Shown: positions 45,423 through 54,334 of the stretch, in pieces
Position numbering within the stretch: position 1 is the stretch's first letter
Layout of the letters: every line of letters begins with the position of its first letter
NCBI RefSeq assembly: GCF_019802255.1
Contig: NZ_JAHYSS010000001.1
Location: forward strand, 705,333-769,332
Length of the DNA: 64,000 nucleotides
Origin: Pedobacter polysacchareus
GTDB taxonomy: Bacteria; Bacteroidota; Bacteroidia; Sphingobacteriales; Sphingobacteriaceae
Direction of reading: 5' to 3'
Program-made: the position numbers and the translations under genes
The notes under the pieces: model-generated
The model's input: the letters and a program-made list of their open reading frames with translations, nothing else
Told to the model about the DNA's origin: nothing
Database searches by the model: none

Positions 45423-46418
45423 ATGAAGAACCTAATTAGAATTATTATAGTAAGCGCGTTTTTAAGTTTGGGAACAGAAAGGGTTATCGCACAGATAGAC
45501 CCACACTTCTCACAGTATTATGCCAATCCCTTATGGCTAAACCCAGCCCTAACGGGGGTAACTGATGGAGATTATAGAGTGTCTATCAACGCAAAGCAAC
45601 AATGGGGGACGATTTCTAATTCGTTTTTAACCGGGGGCGCGTCATTCGATATGGCCCCCGTTAAAAATCTAGCTTTCGGAGCCATGGTTTTAAATCAGAG
45701 TGCCGGCGATATCGGCTACAACTACCTGAACGCCCTGGTGTCTGCCGCTTACCGGATTCACTTCGGACAAACCGGATTGAATATGATCAACTTCGGCGTA
45801 CAGGCAGGGATTCTCAACAAAAGTTTTGATGCCTCCAAGATCACGCTGGGAAGTCAGTTTAACCCGGTTACCGGTTACGACCCCAACTTTGGTATCAATG
45901 AAAACTACTCGGCCACTAATTCACTCGTTCCCGATGTGAATGTAGGGCTGATGTATTTTGATGGAAATCCAGACCAGACGGTCAATGTATTTGGTGGTGC
46001 CACCGCAGCACATATCCTCCGACCTAACGATAAATTTTTAGGAGCAGATGTCAAAATGCCCATCCGCTATGCGGCGCATGGCGGAGCAAGGGTAAGAGTA
46101 ACCGATATGTTGGACATTACACCAAATGCTTTGTACATGAGACAAGGGAATGCCAGAGAAACCTCCTTTGGTGCCTATGCTAAAGTGATGTTAAATACAG
46201 AAGCCGACCTGATGTTTGGTACCAACTATAGGGTAGATGATGCGGCAATTGCCTTCTTCGGCCTGAACATTAAAAATATGGTATTTGGATTAAGTTATGA
46301 TTTCAATACTTCAAGCCTAAATAAGGCCACCCGAAGCCAGGGTGGATTGGAATTGTCTGTCTCCTTTACCAGAAGAAAAGGAATTATTGGTCCTAACTTC
46401 TTTTGCCCAAGATTATAA
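45423..46418 (+). CDS. PorP/SprF-family type IX secretion membrane protein
   Basis: This 331-residue outer-membrane beta-barrel has a signal peptide (to about RVIAQ) and the family opening IDPHFSQYYANPLWLNPALTG. It ends in strand-forming sequence (LSVSFTRRKG, then a short tail). In gliding Bacteroidota each type B sorting-domain adhesin is often encoded next to its own PorP/SprF partner, which is needed for its secretion or attachment. Here it follows the giant adhesin by 17 nt, so it is most likely that protein's dedicated partner. Confidence 0.92.
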   Translation: MKNLIRIIIVSAFLSLGTERVIAQIDPHFSQYYANPLWLNPALTGVTDGDYRVSINAKQQWGTISNSFLTGGASFDMAPVKNLAFGAMVLNQSAGDIGYNYLNALVSAAYRIHFGQTGLNMINFGVQAGILNKSFDASKITLGSQFNPVTGYDPNFGINENYSATNSLVPDVNVGLMYFDGNPDQTVNVFGGATAAHILRPNDKFLGADVKMPIRYAAHGGARVRVTDMLDITPNALYMRQGNARETSFGAYAKVMLNTEADLMFGTNYRVDDAAIAFFGLNIKNMVFGLSYDFNTSSLNKATRSQGGLELSVSFTRRKGIIGPNFFCPRL

Positions 46419-46429
46419 CCCTACCTATC

Positions 46430-48436
46430 ATGAAACTTAGAATATTACTCGTTTTTATGTTGCTGGCCAGTATGGCTTCTGCTCAGTTTGTAACCAATAG
46501 CAAAAGGGTTGCAGATGTATATTATCAGAATAAAGAATATTATGCTGCTGCGGAATATTATAAAAAAGCACTACAGATCTCTTCCGATTCCGCTGGCTTT
46601 GTAGTGCCTTATGGCTTCGTTAGCAAGCTTCAGCCAGACAATCCGAAGAAAGAAGATTATGAATACTGTGTCTATCAACTGGCGGAATCTTTGAGACAGT
46701 ACAAGAACTTTAGAGATGCCGAAAAGTGGTACGAAATTGCCGCTGGCTTTAGTAATCCTAAATTCAATCTTGCGAACTACTGGTATGGCGTTAGTTTAAG
46801 AGCCAACCAGAATTATGATCAGGCCATTACCGCTTTCCAGACTTTTCAAAATAAATATAAAAAACAGGATGAATATCAGGAACGCGCGAAAACAGGGATC
46901 GCTTCCTGCCAGTTTGCACTTTTTGAAGTAAGCCATCCAAGATTGTACAGCCTCAGCAGATTGAACAACGATATCAATCAGAAAGGGTCAAATTATGCCC
47001 CTTTAATGAGAGGCAGTATTTTGTACTTTACTTCCTCCAGACCTACAGATACTAAAAGCAAAAGTATCATCCTTTCAGATGATAAAAGCAATGCAAAGGT
47101 GACCAGGAAAGAAAGCCCTTACGTCAATGCAATTTATGAAACTGCTGGCAACCCATTGAAAGAAAAGATCACGATCAGCAAAATTCCAAGTACCCTGAAA
47201 GGAAAAGATGTGGCGGCACCAGCCTTTCTCCCAAATGGGAAAACAATGTTCATGACCGTGTGGACTGTCAAAGACAACAGAAAAATTTACCAGAGTACCC
47301 GCAATTCCTCCACAGAAAGTTCGGCATGGTCTGAACCGGTTGAACTGGGTGGAAATGTAAATGTCAATGGCTTCAATTCCATGCAGCCCTTCGTGAGCAG
47401 AAATGGTAAATACCTGATCTTCTCTTCAGATCGCCCGGGTGGGATAGGGAAATATGATTTATGGTATTGTGCGATCCGTCCGGATGGATCCCTTGGTCAG
47501 GCCGTTAATATGGGGAACACCATCAATACTGCCGGTGATGAGGAAGCACCTTACTATAATGTGAAAACGAAAAAATTACTTTACAGCAGTAATGGAAAAG
47601 TAGGGCTCGGTGGTTTCGATTTCTATGAAAGTGAAGGAGATTTTGACAGCTGGGCGGATCCGCGTAACCTCGGTTATCCTTTCAACTCCTCCAAAGACGA
47701 CCTTTACTTCACACCTGTAGATGGTGATGATGTGGAAGGTTACATCAGTTCCGATAGAGAGTCCTTGTGCTGCCTGGAGCTCTTTTACCTGAAACGTGAA
47801 TTCCTGAATGTGAGAGGCCAGATCATCGACTGCGAAACCAAAAAACCATTGGAAAATGTGATCGTAACGGTATCAGATTCCCTGCAGGAATTTAAATTTA
47901 CCACAGGTTCGGATGGGAAATATAATTTTAAACTGAATACCAATCGACAGCTGCAGATTACCGCAGAAAAAACAAAATATTTTACTAAGAAGCTGCATTA
48001 TAACTATGATCAGCTTGCCCAGAAAGATACCTTGATTACTGAAGAAATTTGTCTGATCCCGAATGGTCCTAAACCAATCCGTTTAAATAATGTCCTGTAT
48101 GAGTTTAATAAAGCCGAGCTGACAGAGGCTTCCAAAGCAGAGTTGGAAATTGTATACAATGTAATGATCGATAACCCATTGGTGGAAATCGAATTGAGTG
48201 CACATACAGATACCATAGGGTCTCCAGCTTATAACCTCGACCTGAGCAATAGAAGGGCTAAATCATGTGTGGATTACCTGGTCAGCAGAGGGATCCCCGC
48301 AAGTCGGATGATCAGTAGGGGCTATGGCTCAACCAAGCCAGTTGCGCCGAATTTCTTGAAAAATGGAAAAGATAATCCTGCCGGAAGAGCACTCAACAGA
48401 CGCACGGAATTTAAAGCGATCAATAACAAAGAATAA
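46430..48436 (+). CDS. OmpA-family protein with PorE-like architecture (TPR, propeller, CRD, OmpA)
   Basis: This 668-residue periplasmic/outer-membrane protein starts at the ATG at 46430, which gives a clean signal peptide MKLRILLVFMLLASMASAQ. The 46403 frame would overlap the PorP gene and add nine residues. In order it has TPR-like helices (VYYQNKEYYAAAEYYKKAL), a PD40-type beta-propeller (about 180-450, FSSDRPGGIGKYDLWY), a carboxypeptidase-regulatory-like domain (about 465-540) and a C-terminal OmpA peptidoglycan-binding domain (SAHTDTIGSPAYNLDLSNRR, RGYGSTKPV). This domain order matches PorE, the T9SS peptidoglycan-anchored component. It may anchor the adhesin/PorP unit. Confidence 0.9.
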   Translation: MKLRILLVFMLLASMASAQFVTNSKRVADVYYQNKEYYAAAEYYKKALQISSDSAGFVVPYGFVSKLQPDNPKKEDYEYCVYQLAESLRQYKNFRDAEKWYEIAAGFSNPKFNLANYWYGVSLRANQNYDQAITAFQTFQNKYKKQDEYQERAKTGIASCQFALFEVSHPRLYSLSRLNNDINQKGSNYAPLMRGSILYFTSSRPTDTKSKSIILSDDKSNAKVTRKESPYVNAIYETAGNPLKEKITISKIPSTLKGKDVAAPAFLPNGKTMFMTVWTVKDNRKIYQSTRNSSTESSAWSEPVELGGNVNVNGFNSMQPFVSRNGKYLIFSSDRPGGIGKYDLWYCAIRPDGSLGQAVNMGNTINTAGDEEAPYYNVKTKKLLYSSNGKVGLGGFDFYESEGDFDSWADPRNLGYPFNSSKDDLYFTPVDGDDVEGYISSDRESLCCLELFYLKREFLNVRGQIIDCETKKPLENVIVTVSDSLQEFKFTTGSDGKYNFKLNTNRQLQITAEKTKYFTKKLHYNYDQLAQKDTLITEEICLIPNGPKPIRLNNVLYEFNKAELTEASKAELEIVYNVMIDNPLVEIELSAHTDTIGSPAYNLDLSNRRAKSCVDYLVSRGIPASRMISRGYGSTKPVAPNFLKNGKDNPAGRALNRRTEFKAINNKE

Positions 48437-48462
48437 TTAAGATAAACATAGATTCCCGGTTT

Positions 48463-48516
48463 AACCCCCGATTGGTAAAACCCGTTTTAAAGCGGATTTA
48501 TCAATCGGGGGTTTTA
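48463..48516 (+). terminator. extended hairpin terminator after the adhesin operon
   Basis: A perfect 12-bp stem (48463-48474 with 48502-48513) encloses a smaller inner stem (CCG/CGG flanked by TAAA/TTTA). A T-rich stretch follows. It ends the operon 34468-48436. Confidence 0.75.
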
Positions 48517-48566
48517 CTTTTTAGTTCATTATCAACACTTTGTTGAAAAAACATTTACCAGATTTC

Positions 48567-48597
48567 TTGTAAAACTGTAAATTGGTATTTATCTTTC
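48567..48597 (+). promoter_or_regulatory. candidate promoter TTG-N20-TAtcTTTc
   Basis: TTG at 48567-48569 and TATCTTTC at 48590-48597 are separated by 20 nt, close to Bacteroidota spacing, with one mismatch in the -7 box. The box ends 4 nt before the ATG at 48602, so the transcript may have almost no leader. Confidence 0.35.
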
Positions 48598-48601
48598 AAC
48601 T

Positions 48602-51600
48602 ATGCGCTATTCTAAATATGCCATTGTGGTATTATTGCTCTTCTGTTTCGGGCTTGCTCATGCCCAAACGGTTCAGGTAACCAATATCCTGGATGCCGGC
48701 CCGGGGTCTTTAAGACAGGCCATGCTGGATATTCCTCCGGATAGAACGACTCCCTACATCATCCAGTTTAGCATCCCTGGAACACCAGCGAATGATGGTG
48801 CGCGTACCATCCGGCTGAAAACAGCATTGCCAGTAATTCCTTCCAATGTGACCATCGATGGGAGTACCCAGAACTGGAGCCCATTAGGCGTTTCCGGAGC
48901 AAAAATCATCCTGGAGCCAGAGGTACCTGGGACTACCTTTTCCGGCCTGAGCATCGGTGCCAGTTATACCAATTTTGCTCCCGTAACCAACGTCGAAATT
49001 TATGGCTTATACCTGAAAGACTTTGCTAAGATTACCGATTTAAGGAATGTCAACCAGGCTCAGGGTTCAGGAATTGTGGTCAACTACAGAGCGGGGAATA
49101 TCAAGATTGGTGCCCCCGGAAAAGGAAACGTCATCAGCGGAAACATCAATGGGATTTCCTTGCAGAGCAACTATTATTATAGCAGTATTGCAGTCAGCCT
49201 GATCATCATCCAATCTAATTTAATAGGTGTTCATTATGATGGCGTCACGGCAAAAACAAATGTAACCGGGATCCTGGGAAACCTGGATGAGAGTTCAATC
49301 AATATTGGCGGCGACAATGCGAATGAGGGAAACGTCATCTCGGCCAATCAGTTCAACGTGGTGCTGAACAGGGTCAATCAATTCAATAATGCGAACAGGT
49401 TTGAAATCAACCTGGTGAATAATAAAATAGGAACCGATTATACCGGGACGGCCGACTTTTCCCGCCTGGCTTTATTTCTTTCTTCTTCCCAATTGGAACT
49501 TGCAGGGGTAAAGGTCAATGCAACGGCTTCCAATCTGACCATGCGGAAAAATGTGGTTTCCGGGAACAGAACGGTTGGGATTTCAGTCACCAATTCCTCC
49601 TTTATCATCACCGGAAATAGAATAGGAACAGGTACTGCAGGAACTGAAAATCTTAAGAATGGTACCGGAGTAAGGGTCGAGAGCATGGGCGAAGGTACAC
49701 TGGGCGGCGGTGATCCCGGAGAAGGTAACCTCATTGCCTATAATGATTACGGCTTCGAATCGATTTCCAGCAGACCCGTAAAAATTACCAGAAACAGCTT
49801 CTTCTGTAATGTGATCGGAGGCATCATGCCGACCAAAAATATTCTCCAGCCTTATATCCAGCTCTTAAAAAAAGAACCCGGATCGGTGTCAGGAAAAGCA
49901 ACGCCAAATGCCGAGATCGAACTTTTTTACACAGACAACTGTCCGAATTGTGAAGGAAAGGAATACTTCGCCACAGTGCGTTCAGGGACTGATGGCAGGT
50001 GGCAGTCGCCAGTGCCAGCCAATAGGAATGTAACCGCTACAGCCAGTTTGTTAAATGCCACAACTTCGCCATTTGCAGACGGAGATTTACTGCCAAATGA
50101 AGCGATAGAAGAGCCTGTGACCTGTCTGGGCAATGGCTCGATCAAAGTACTGGAACCAAGGGTAGGGATTACTTTTCAATGGTATAAAATTTTACCAGAT
50201 GCATCACGTGTTCCAATCGGTAATACACAGGAAATTCTGAACCTGGAAGAAGGTTTTTACGAATTGGAAATAAATGATGGCTGTAAAGTGATCAAACATG
50301 CGCCGCTTTATGAAATTAAAGATCAGAAGCTAGGAGAAGCAACCATTTCCGTTCCTCCACCTGCCTGCGGACAAATGAATTTTACATTTACAGCCAATGC
50401 GGACCGTGGAAAAGGATTGGTCACTTATGAATGGTTTGACAATACAGGTGTATCACTAGGTTTAGGCAAACAAAAGACATTTCAGGAAGGTAGTTATTAT
50501 GTGATTGCAAGGGATGAAGCAGGCTGTGTGAAGACTTCTCCTGTAGTTCGTGTCGACAGAAAACCAATGCCGGTCATCAATACCAGCAATGCAACTTTTA
50601 TAGATGCCAGCTGCGGTCAGAGTAATGGCGGAATTACTGGATTAACAATTGACGATGTCACAGGTACAGCACGTTATGCCTGGTACAAATATGATGCGAT
50701 CAGCAATCAGTTCCTCAATACATCGATCACTACGCTAGACTTAACAGGTCAGGAAGGTGGGAGGTACCAGCTCATCGTAAACGATAATGGTGCCTGTTCA
50801 CCAGTAAGCAGGGAATTTGTAATCAATGTGAGGAATACACTTTCCATCACGGAAGGAATCATTAGAAATACAACCTGTAACCGGGACAATGGGATCATTA
50901 ACCAGGTGGTGATTTACAATGCCGATCAATACGAATGGTTTGATCCGGCAGGAGTCAGTATGGGTAAAGTGCTGGGTTATGTATCAGGAACTACCCTTCC
51001 AATTTTAGAAAATCTAAAAGTAGGCCGCTACCGCCTGCTGGCCAGCCTGAGCAGTGCCAGCTGTACTAAAGAAGCGTTTTTCAATGTGACGGCAATTGCG
51101 CCTACGCAATACCAGTTTACGGTCAATATCAGTCCGGCAACCTGCGGATTGAATAATGGAAAAATCACCTTGAATTACCAGACCAATTCGCCGCTTCCAG
51201 TTCGTTTCCAATGGAAAGATATTGCGGGTGTAGATAGGTCAGGAACCATCCGGGAGTTGAAAGACCTGGAGCCTGGAACGTATAGCCTATTCGCCTATGA
51301 TGTGAATGGCTGTGAAATGATCTTAGGCCCTTATGAAATTGTACTGACCCCTTTACTGGTGATTGAACCCTCCAGCGGGGTGGTCACAGATGATGGCTGT
51401 ACTTTATTGCGGGGTGCGGTTAAAGGTGTCCGGATCAATGGAGGTATTGCACCTTATACTTTCAGCTGGACCAATGAGGCCGGCGCATTGGTGCAATCTA
51501 CGCAAGACCTGATTGGTGTGCCGGAAGGAAAATATAAATTGACGGTGAAAGACCAGACCAATTGCGGATTGGCCATCAGCGAAGTCTTTACCGTTGCCAA

Positions 51601-52126
51601 TCCATCCTTTATCATTCCAACACCAGCAATGAACGACCTAAGGGTGTGTTATGCTACCGAAATCATGTTGCCGGTAATTGCACCTGAAGAAGGTACTTAT
51701 CAGCTCTTCCAGAAGGAAGATGATGCCATGCCGATTATGGAATCTACCAATGGACGCTTTATTTTCAAAGTATCCAAAACGTCGGATTACTTTTTGAGGC
51801 GTAAGCTGGGGACCTGCGTTTCGGAGTTTAGAAAAGTGAATGTGGAAGTCACCAACGACAACCTGGACATCAAGAATACCATGACCCCTAATGGAGATGG
51901 AATGAATGATTTCTGGATGATCACCGGATTGCCGGAAAAGATAAATATCGATATCAAGCTTTACACCAGAAGCGGACAGCTCGTATACGAATCATTGGGA
52001 CAATACACCAAACCTTTTGATGGCAGATTTAGAGGTAAAGACCTGCCTGCCGGTGTCTATTATTACGTGATCGACCTTCGCGCAGATTGCAAGCCTTTGG
52101 GTGGTAGTTTAACTTTATTGCGTTAA
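48602..52126 (+). CDS. T9SS-secreted surface protein with beta-helix region and type B sorting domain
   Basis: This 1,174-residue exported protein has a signal peptide ending at AHAQ. Residues about 24-430 begin VTNILDAGPGSLRQAML and continue with short N/G/I-rich turns (NVISGNINGISL, NLTMRKNVVSGNRTVGISV) typical of a right-handed parallel beta-helix. Residues about 500-1070 are SprB-like or Ig-like surface repeats with paired cysteines and xFxWxD-type strands. The end is a gliding-motility-type T9SS type B sorting domain (NTMTPNGDGMNDFWMI to GGSLTLLR). It stands alone between a terminator and a convergent PorP/SprF gene 19 bp away. The ligand is unknown. Confidence 0.88.
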   Translation: MRYSKYAIVVLLLFCFGLAHAQTVQVTNILDAGPGSLRQAMLDIPPDRTTPYIIQFSIPGTPANDGARTIRLKTALPVIPSNVTIDGSTQNWSPLGVSGAKIILEPEVPGTTFSGLSIGASYTNFAPVTNVEIYGLYLKDFAKITDLRNVNQAQGSGIVVNYRAGNIKIGAPGKGNVISGNINGISLQSNYYYSSIAVSLIIIQSNLIGVHYDGVTAKTNVTGILGNLDESSINIGGDNANEGNVISANQFNVVLNRVNQFNNANRFEINLVNNKIGTDYTGTADFSRLALFLSSSQLELAGVKVNATASNLTMRKNVVSGNRTVGISVTNSSFIITGNRIGTGTAGTENLKNGTGVRVESMGEGTLGGGDPGEGNLIAYNDYGFESISSRPVKITRNSFFCNVIGGIMPTKNILQPYIQLLKKEPGSVSGKATPNAEIELFYTDNCPNCEGKEYFATVRSGTDGRWQSPVPANRNVTATASLLNATTSPFADGDLLPNEAIEEPVTCLGNGSIKVLEPRVGITFQWYKILPDASRVPIGNTQEILNLEEGFYELEINDGCKVIKHAPLYEIKDQKLGEATISVPPPACGQMNFTFTANADRGKGLVTYEWFDNTGVSLGLGKQKTFQEGSYYVIARDEAGCVKTSPVVRVDRKPMPVINTSNATFIDASCGQSNGGITGLTIDDVTGTARYAWYKYDAISNQFLNTSITTLDLTGQEGGRYQLIVNDNGACSPVSREFVINVRNTLSITEGIIRNTTCNRDNGIINQVVIYNADQYEWFDPAGVSMGKVLGYVSGTTLPILENLKVGRYRLLASLSSASCTKEAFFNVTAIAPTQYQFTVNISPATCGLNNGKITLNYQTNSPLPVRFQWKDIAGVDRSGTIRELKDLEPGTYSLFAYDVNGCEMILGPYEIVLTPLLVIEPSSGVVTDDGCTLLRGAVKGVRINGGIAPYTFSWTNEAGALVQSTQDLIGVPEGKYKLTVKDQTNCGLAISEVFTVANPSFIIPTPAMNDLRVCYATEIMLPVIAPEEGTYQLFQKEDDAMPIMESTNGRFIFKVSKTSDYFLRRKLGTCVSEFRKVNVEVTNDNLDIKNTMTPNGDGMNDFWMITGLPEKINIDIKLYTRSGQLVYESLGQYTKPFDGRFRGKDLPAGVYYYVIDLRADCKPLGGSLTLLR

Positions 52127-52145
52127 AAGCCCCCGGTTTGAAAAT

Positions 52146-53156
52146 TTAGAATTGTCTGGTGGCGCATTTTGCCTGGTACCTGTTATTGAGCAAAATGCCC
52201 AGCACAATTTCATGGGTGCCATTGCTCACAGATTTTAAGGCAGAAGTAGTCACATCATAAGAATAACTGAGGTTGAAGAAAGAACCTACGCTGAAACCTG
52301 CCAAAGCAGAAAAGGAATCGTTGTTCCGGTAACTTCCACCTATCCAGAACTTGTCCTGATAAGCCACTTTTAAACCCGCATCCAATGTGGGAGGAGCGGA
52401 AATCCAGTAACTCAGCAGGGCCGAAGGGATCATGGCGACATCTTCATCTACAAAGAATTTATACCCTGCAGTTCCGTAAAATACGGTGGTCTGATAGGCA
52501 GAAAGACTAGTGCTTTTTACTGCTGTGGGCACCCGGTAACCCAAGAGCTGCTTGGCAGAACCGCCAAGAAAGAACCGCGGACTATACAGCCAAACGCCGA
52601 AGCCAACATCTGGGCGGATCCGGTTGTTGTAATCTGCCGTCAGCAAAGGGTCACTGCTGTTTTCTACATTCACACTTTTCACATCAATGCTGGTGGAAGC
52701 AAATCCAGCCGAAACGCCTACAGATAAGTTCAGGTCGTAACTGAGGCCAAGGTGATACGCATATGTCGCATTCACATTCGTTTGCCTGATGCGGCCCGCT
52801 TTATCCGTCAGCGCATAAAAACCAATGCCATGGTGCGGCTCTGCAGCAGTATAGGAGTTGACATAACTGCGGCTCAGCGGGTTGTCGCCATTACCCGAAA
52901 AAGAATTCACCGAGCTTCTTACAAAATCTTCACCTACCGGCGCATGAATAGAAACATATTGTGTAACCGGCGCGCCTTCCAATCCTTTCCACTGATTTCT
53001 ATACCCTAATTTCACATCTGTATAGTTGTCTATTCCTGAAACTGCTGGGTTAAACAAATAATTGTTGAAAATGTATTGCGTAGAACGCGGGTTTTCCTGT
53101 GTCCAGCCTTTTAGACTTAACAGAAGAAACAATAAGAGGCTAAATCTTGATTTCAT
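52146..53156 (-). CDS. PorP/SprF-family type IX secretion membrane protein
   Basis: This 336-residue outer-membrane beta-barrel protein has a signal peptide to about GWTQ and the family opening STQYIFNNYLFNPAVSGIDNY. Repeated amphipathic strands follow, including FWIGGSYRNNDSFSALAGFSVG and LSYSYDVTTSAL near the C-terminus. The same family occurs at 45423 but the two differ in sequence. It converges on the 1,174-residue adhesin, so its partner may be that protein even though the genes are not co-directional. Confidence 0.9.
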   Translation of the reverse strand: MKSRFSLLLFLLLSLKGWTQENPRSTQYIFNNYLFNPAVSGIDNYTDVKLGYRNQWKGLEGAPVTQYVSIHAPVGEDFVRSSVNSFSGNGDNPLSRSYVNSYTAAEPHHGIGFYALTDKAGRIRQTNVNATYAYHLGLSYDLNLSVGVSAGFASTSIDVKSVNVENSSDPLLTADYNNRIRPDVGFGVWLYSPRFFLGGSAKQLLGYRVPTAVKSTSLSAYQTTVFYGTAGYKFFVDEDVAMIPSALLSYWISAPPTLDAGLKVAYQDKFWIGGSYRNNDSFSALAGFSVGSFFNLSYSYDVTTSALKSVSNGTHEIVLGILLNNRYQAKCATRQF

Positions 53157-53243
53157 TGTAACTCATTGCTAAATGACCCCCAATAATAAGATAAATTTTA
53201 CTGATAATGAATACTTTACTGATTTCAATACTTAGATTTGTGA

Positions 53244-53435
53244 ATGAAACATTCAGAAAGCCATATTCAAATGGTCGCAGACACGCTAATGCCTGGCTTT
53301 GTACCCAATGATCCTAATGAAACTACACTGATCTTTCACTTTACTTTACCTCCGGATGAGAGTTATAGAGTGGAATATCTAAAATCTGCTAAAAACATCT
53401 GGGAATTTAGCAAAGCTGAAAAAGTAGAACGTTAA
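53244..53435 (+). CDS. small hypothetical protein
   Basis: This is a 63-residue reading frame with an ATG at 53244 and a second ATG at 53271. The predicted protein is soluble, with a strand-rich middle (TTLIFHFTLPPDESYRVEYL) and a charged end; I recognise no family. A TAGATTTG box (53233-53240) ends 3 nt before the first ATG, which would favour the 53271 start if that box is the promoter. The frame reads like coding sequence rather than noise, but it stands alone and evidence is limited. Confidence 0.4.
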   Translation: MKHSESHIQMVADTLMPGFVPNDPNETTLIFHFTLPPDESYRVEYLKSAKNIWEFSKAEKVER

Positions 53436-53821
53436 CAATTACAATTATTTTTTTTTAAGAAAACCCAGGAATTTAATTACTTTTGGTTGATATTCAGTGT
53501 GATAGCTGAATTGGTGTGAGGGCACCTCTATATTATTAATAGGATAATTAGTATTTTAATTGCAATAGCGTAGTTATATAGGCTATAAAATCATCAAACT
53601 GAGTAATAATCTCCCGAATTTTATTTGGGGCTTCTTGCCTGTTTTTGAGTTTTTTATGATACGAGTAATGGACAGCTTACCTGCATCTGGCCTGGTTATT
53701 GCAAAAAGGTGCTAAAGGGGTGATTAATTTGTAATATGATTTTCTTCCTGTATACCATAGAGATACCCATGTCATGGGGTATGGTAATTGTTAAACAATG
53801 TAGGTAACTAGATCTAAAAAA
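53436..53821. other. gene-free intergenic region (386 bp)
   Basis: No reading frame is supported here. The sequence is AT-rich. Its one notable element is the nested dyad at 53753-53786 just before the GAF gene. Confidence 0.5.
53753..53786. promoter_or_regulatory. nested dyad with TACCCAT...ATGGGGTA core
   Basis: TACCATA (53753-53759) pairs with TATGGTA (53780-53786), and inside it CCCAT pairs with ATGGG. The core ATACCCAT resembles the motif in front of the polysaccharide promoters. It lies 36 nt before the GAF gene start and could be an operator or a leader hairpin. Confidence 0.4.
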
Positions 53822-54334
53822 TTGGAAAATAACTTGGGGGGGGTCTTAGTTTCATCAAATGAAGAGGCGAGACTGGAAAATTTAAAAAAATATAAGATAC
53901 TATATACGAAAACTGAACCTTATTTTGATCAGCTGGCTGCGATTACGGCAACGATGATGAAGACACCTATTGCGATGATCAATTTCGTAGATAGGGATGT
54001 AGTCTGGACAAAGGCCGATCAGCATGGACAAACCGGCAAAGAAATGGAGCGAGGATCGAGCCTCTGTTCATTGGCTATTCTAAATGAGAGTGTTACCGTA
54101 TATGAAGATTTAATTCAGAATCCAGCATTGGTGTCTAATCCACTCTATGTAGGGGAGTCTGGGCTGCGCTTTTATGCCGCTGCTGCCATCACTACCAACG
54201 AAGGATTTAGAGTTGGGGCCGTTTGTATCGTAGATAAAAAGCCCCGCGTATTCGGAGAAGAAGATCGTAAAAAGCTGGAAAAAATTGCCCTGATGGTCAG
54301 ACTGGAAATGAATAAAAGAATCGGGATCTCTTAA
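53822..54334 (+). CDS. stand-alone GAF-domain protein
   Basis: This 170-residue protein is almost entirely one GAF domain: YFDQLAAITATMMKTPIAMINFVDRDVVWTKA, CSLAILNESVTVYEDL, GLRFYAAAAITTNEGFRVGAVCIVDKKPR, and a final helix. Such free-standing GAF proteins bind small molecules or respond to redox state, but no output domain is present. No in-frame ATG precedes the domain: an ATG at 53798 is followed at once by TAG, so TTG at 53822 or 53834 is the likely start. A run of eight G (53836-53843) lies just after it. The stop overlaps the convergent kinase gene by 4 nt. Confidence 0.75.
   Translation: MENNLGGVLVSSNEEARLENLKKYKILYTKTEPYFDQLAAITATMMKTPIAMINFVDRDVVWTKADQHGQTGKEMERGSSLCSLAILNESVTVYEDLIQNPALVSNPLYVGESGLRFYAAAAITTNEGFRVGAVCIVDKKPRVFGEEDRKKLEKIALMVRLEMNKRIGIS

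Noticed and set aside
46403..46429. Start of the OmpA-family gene at 46403, overlapping the PorP gene
   Set aside because: The ATG at 46430 directly begins a signal peptide, and the upstream start adds residues that would disturb it.
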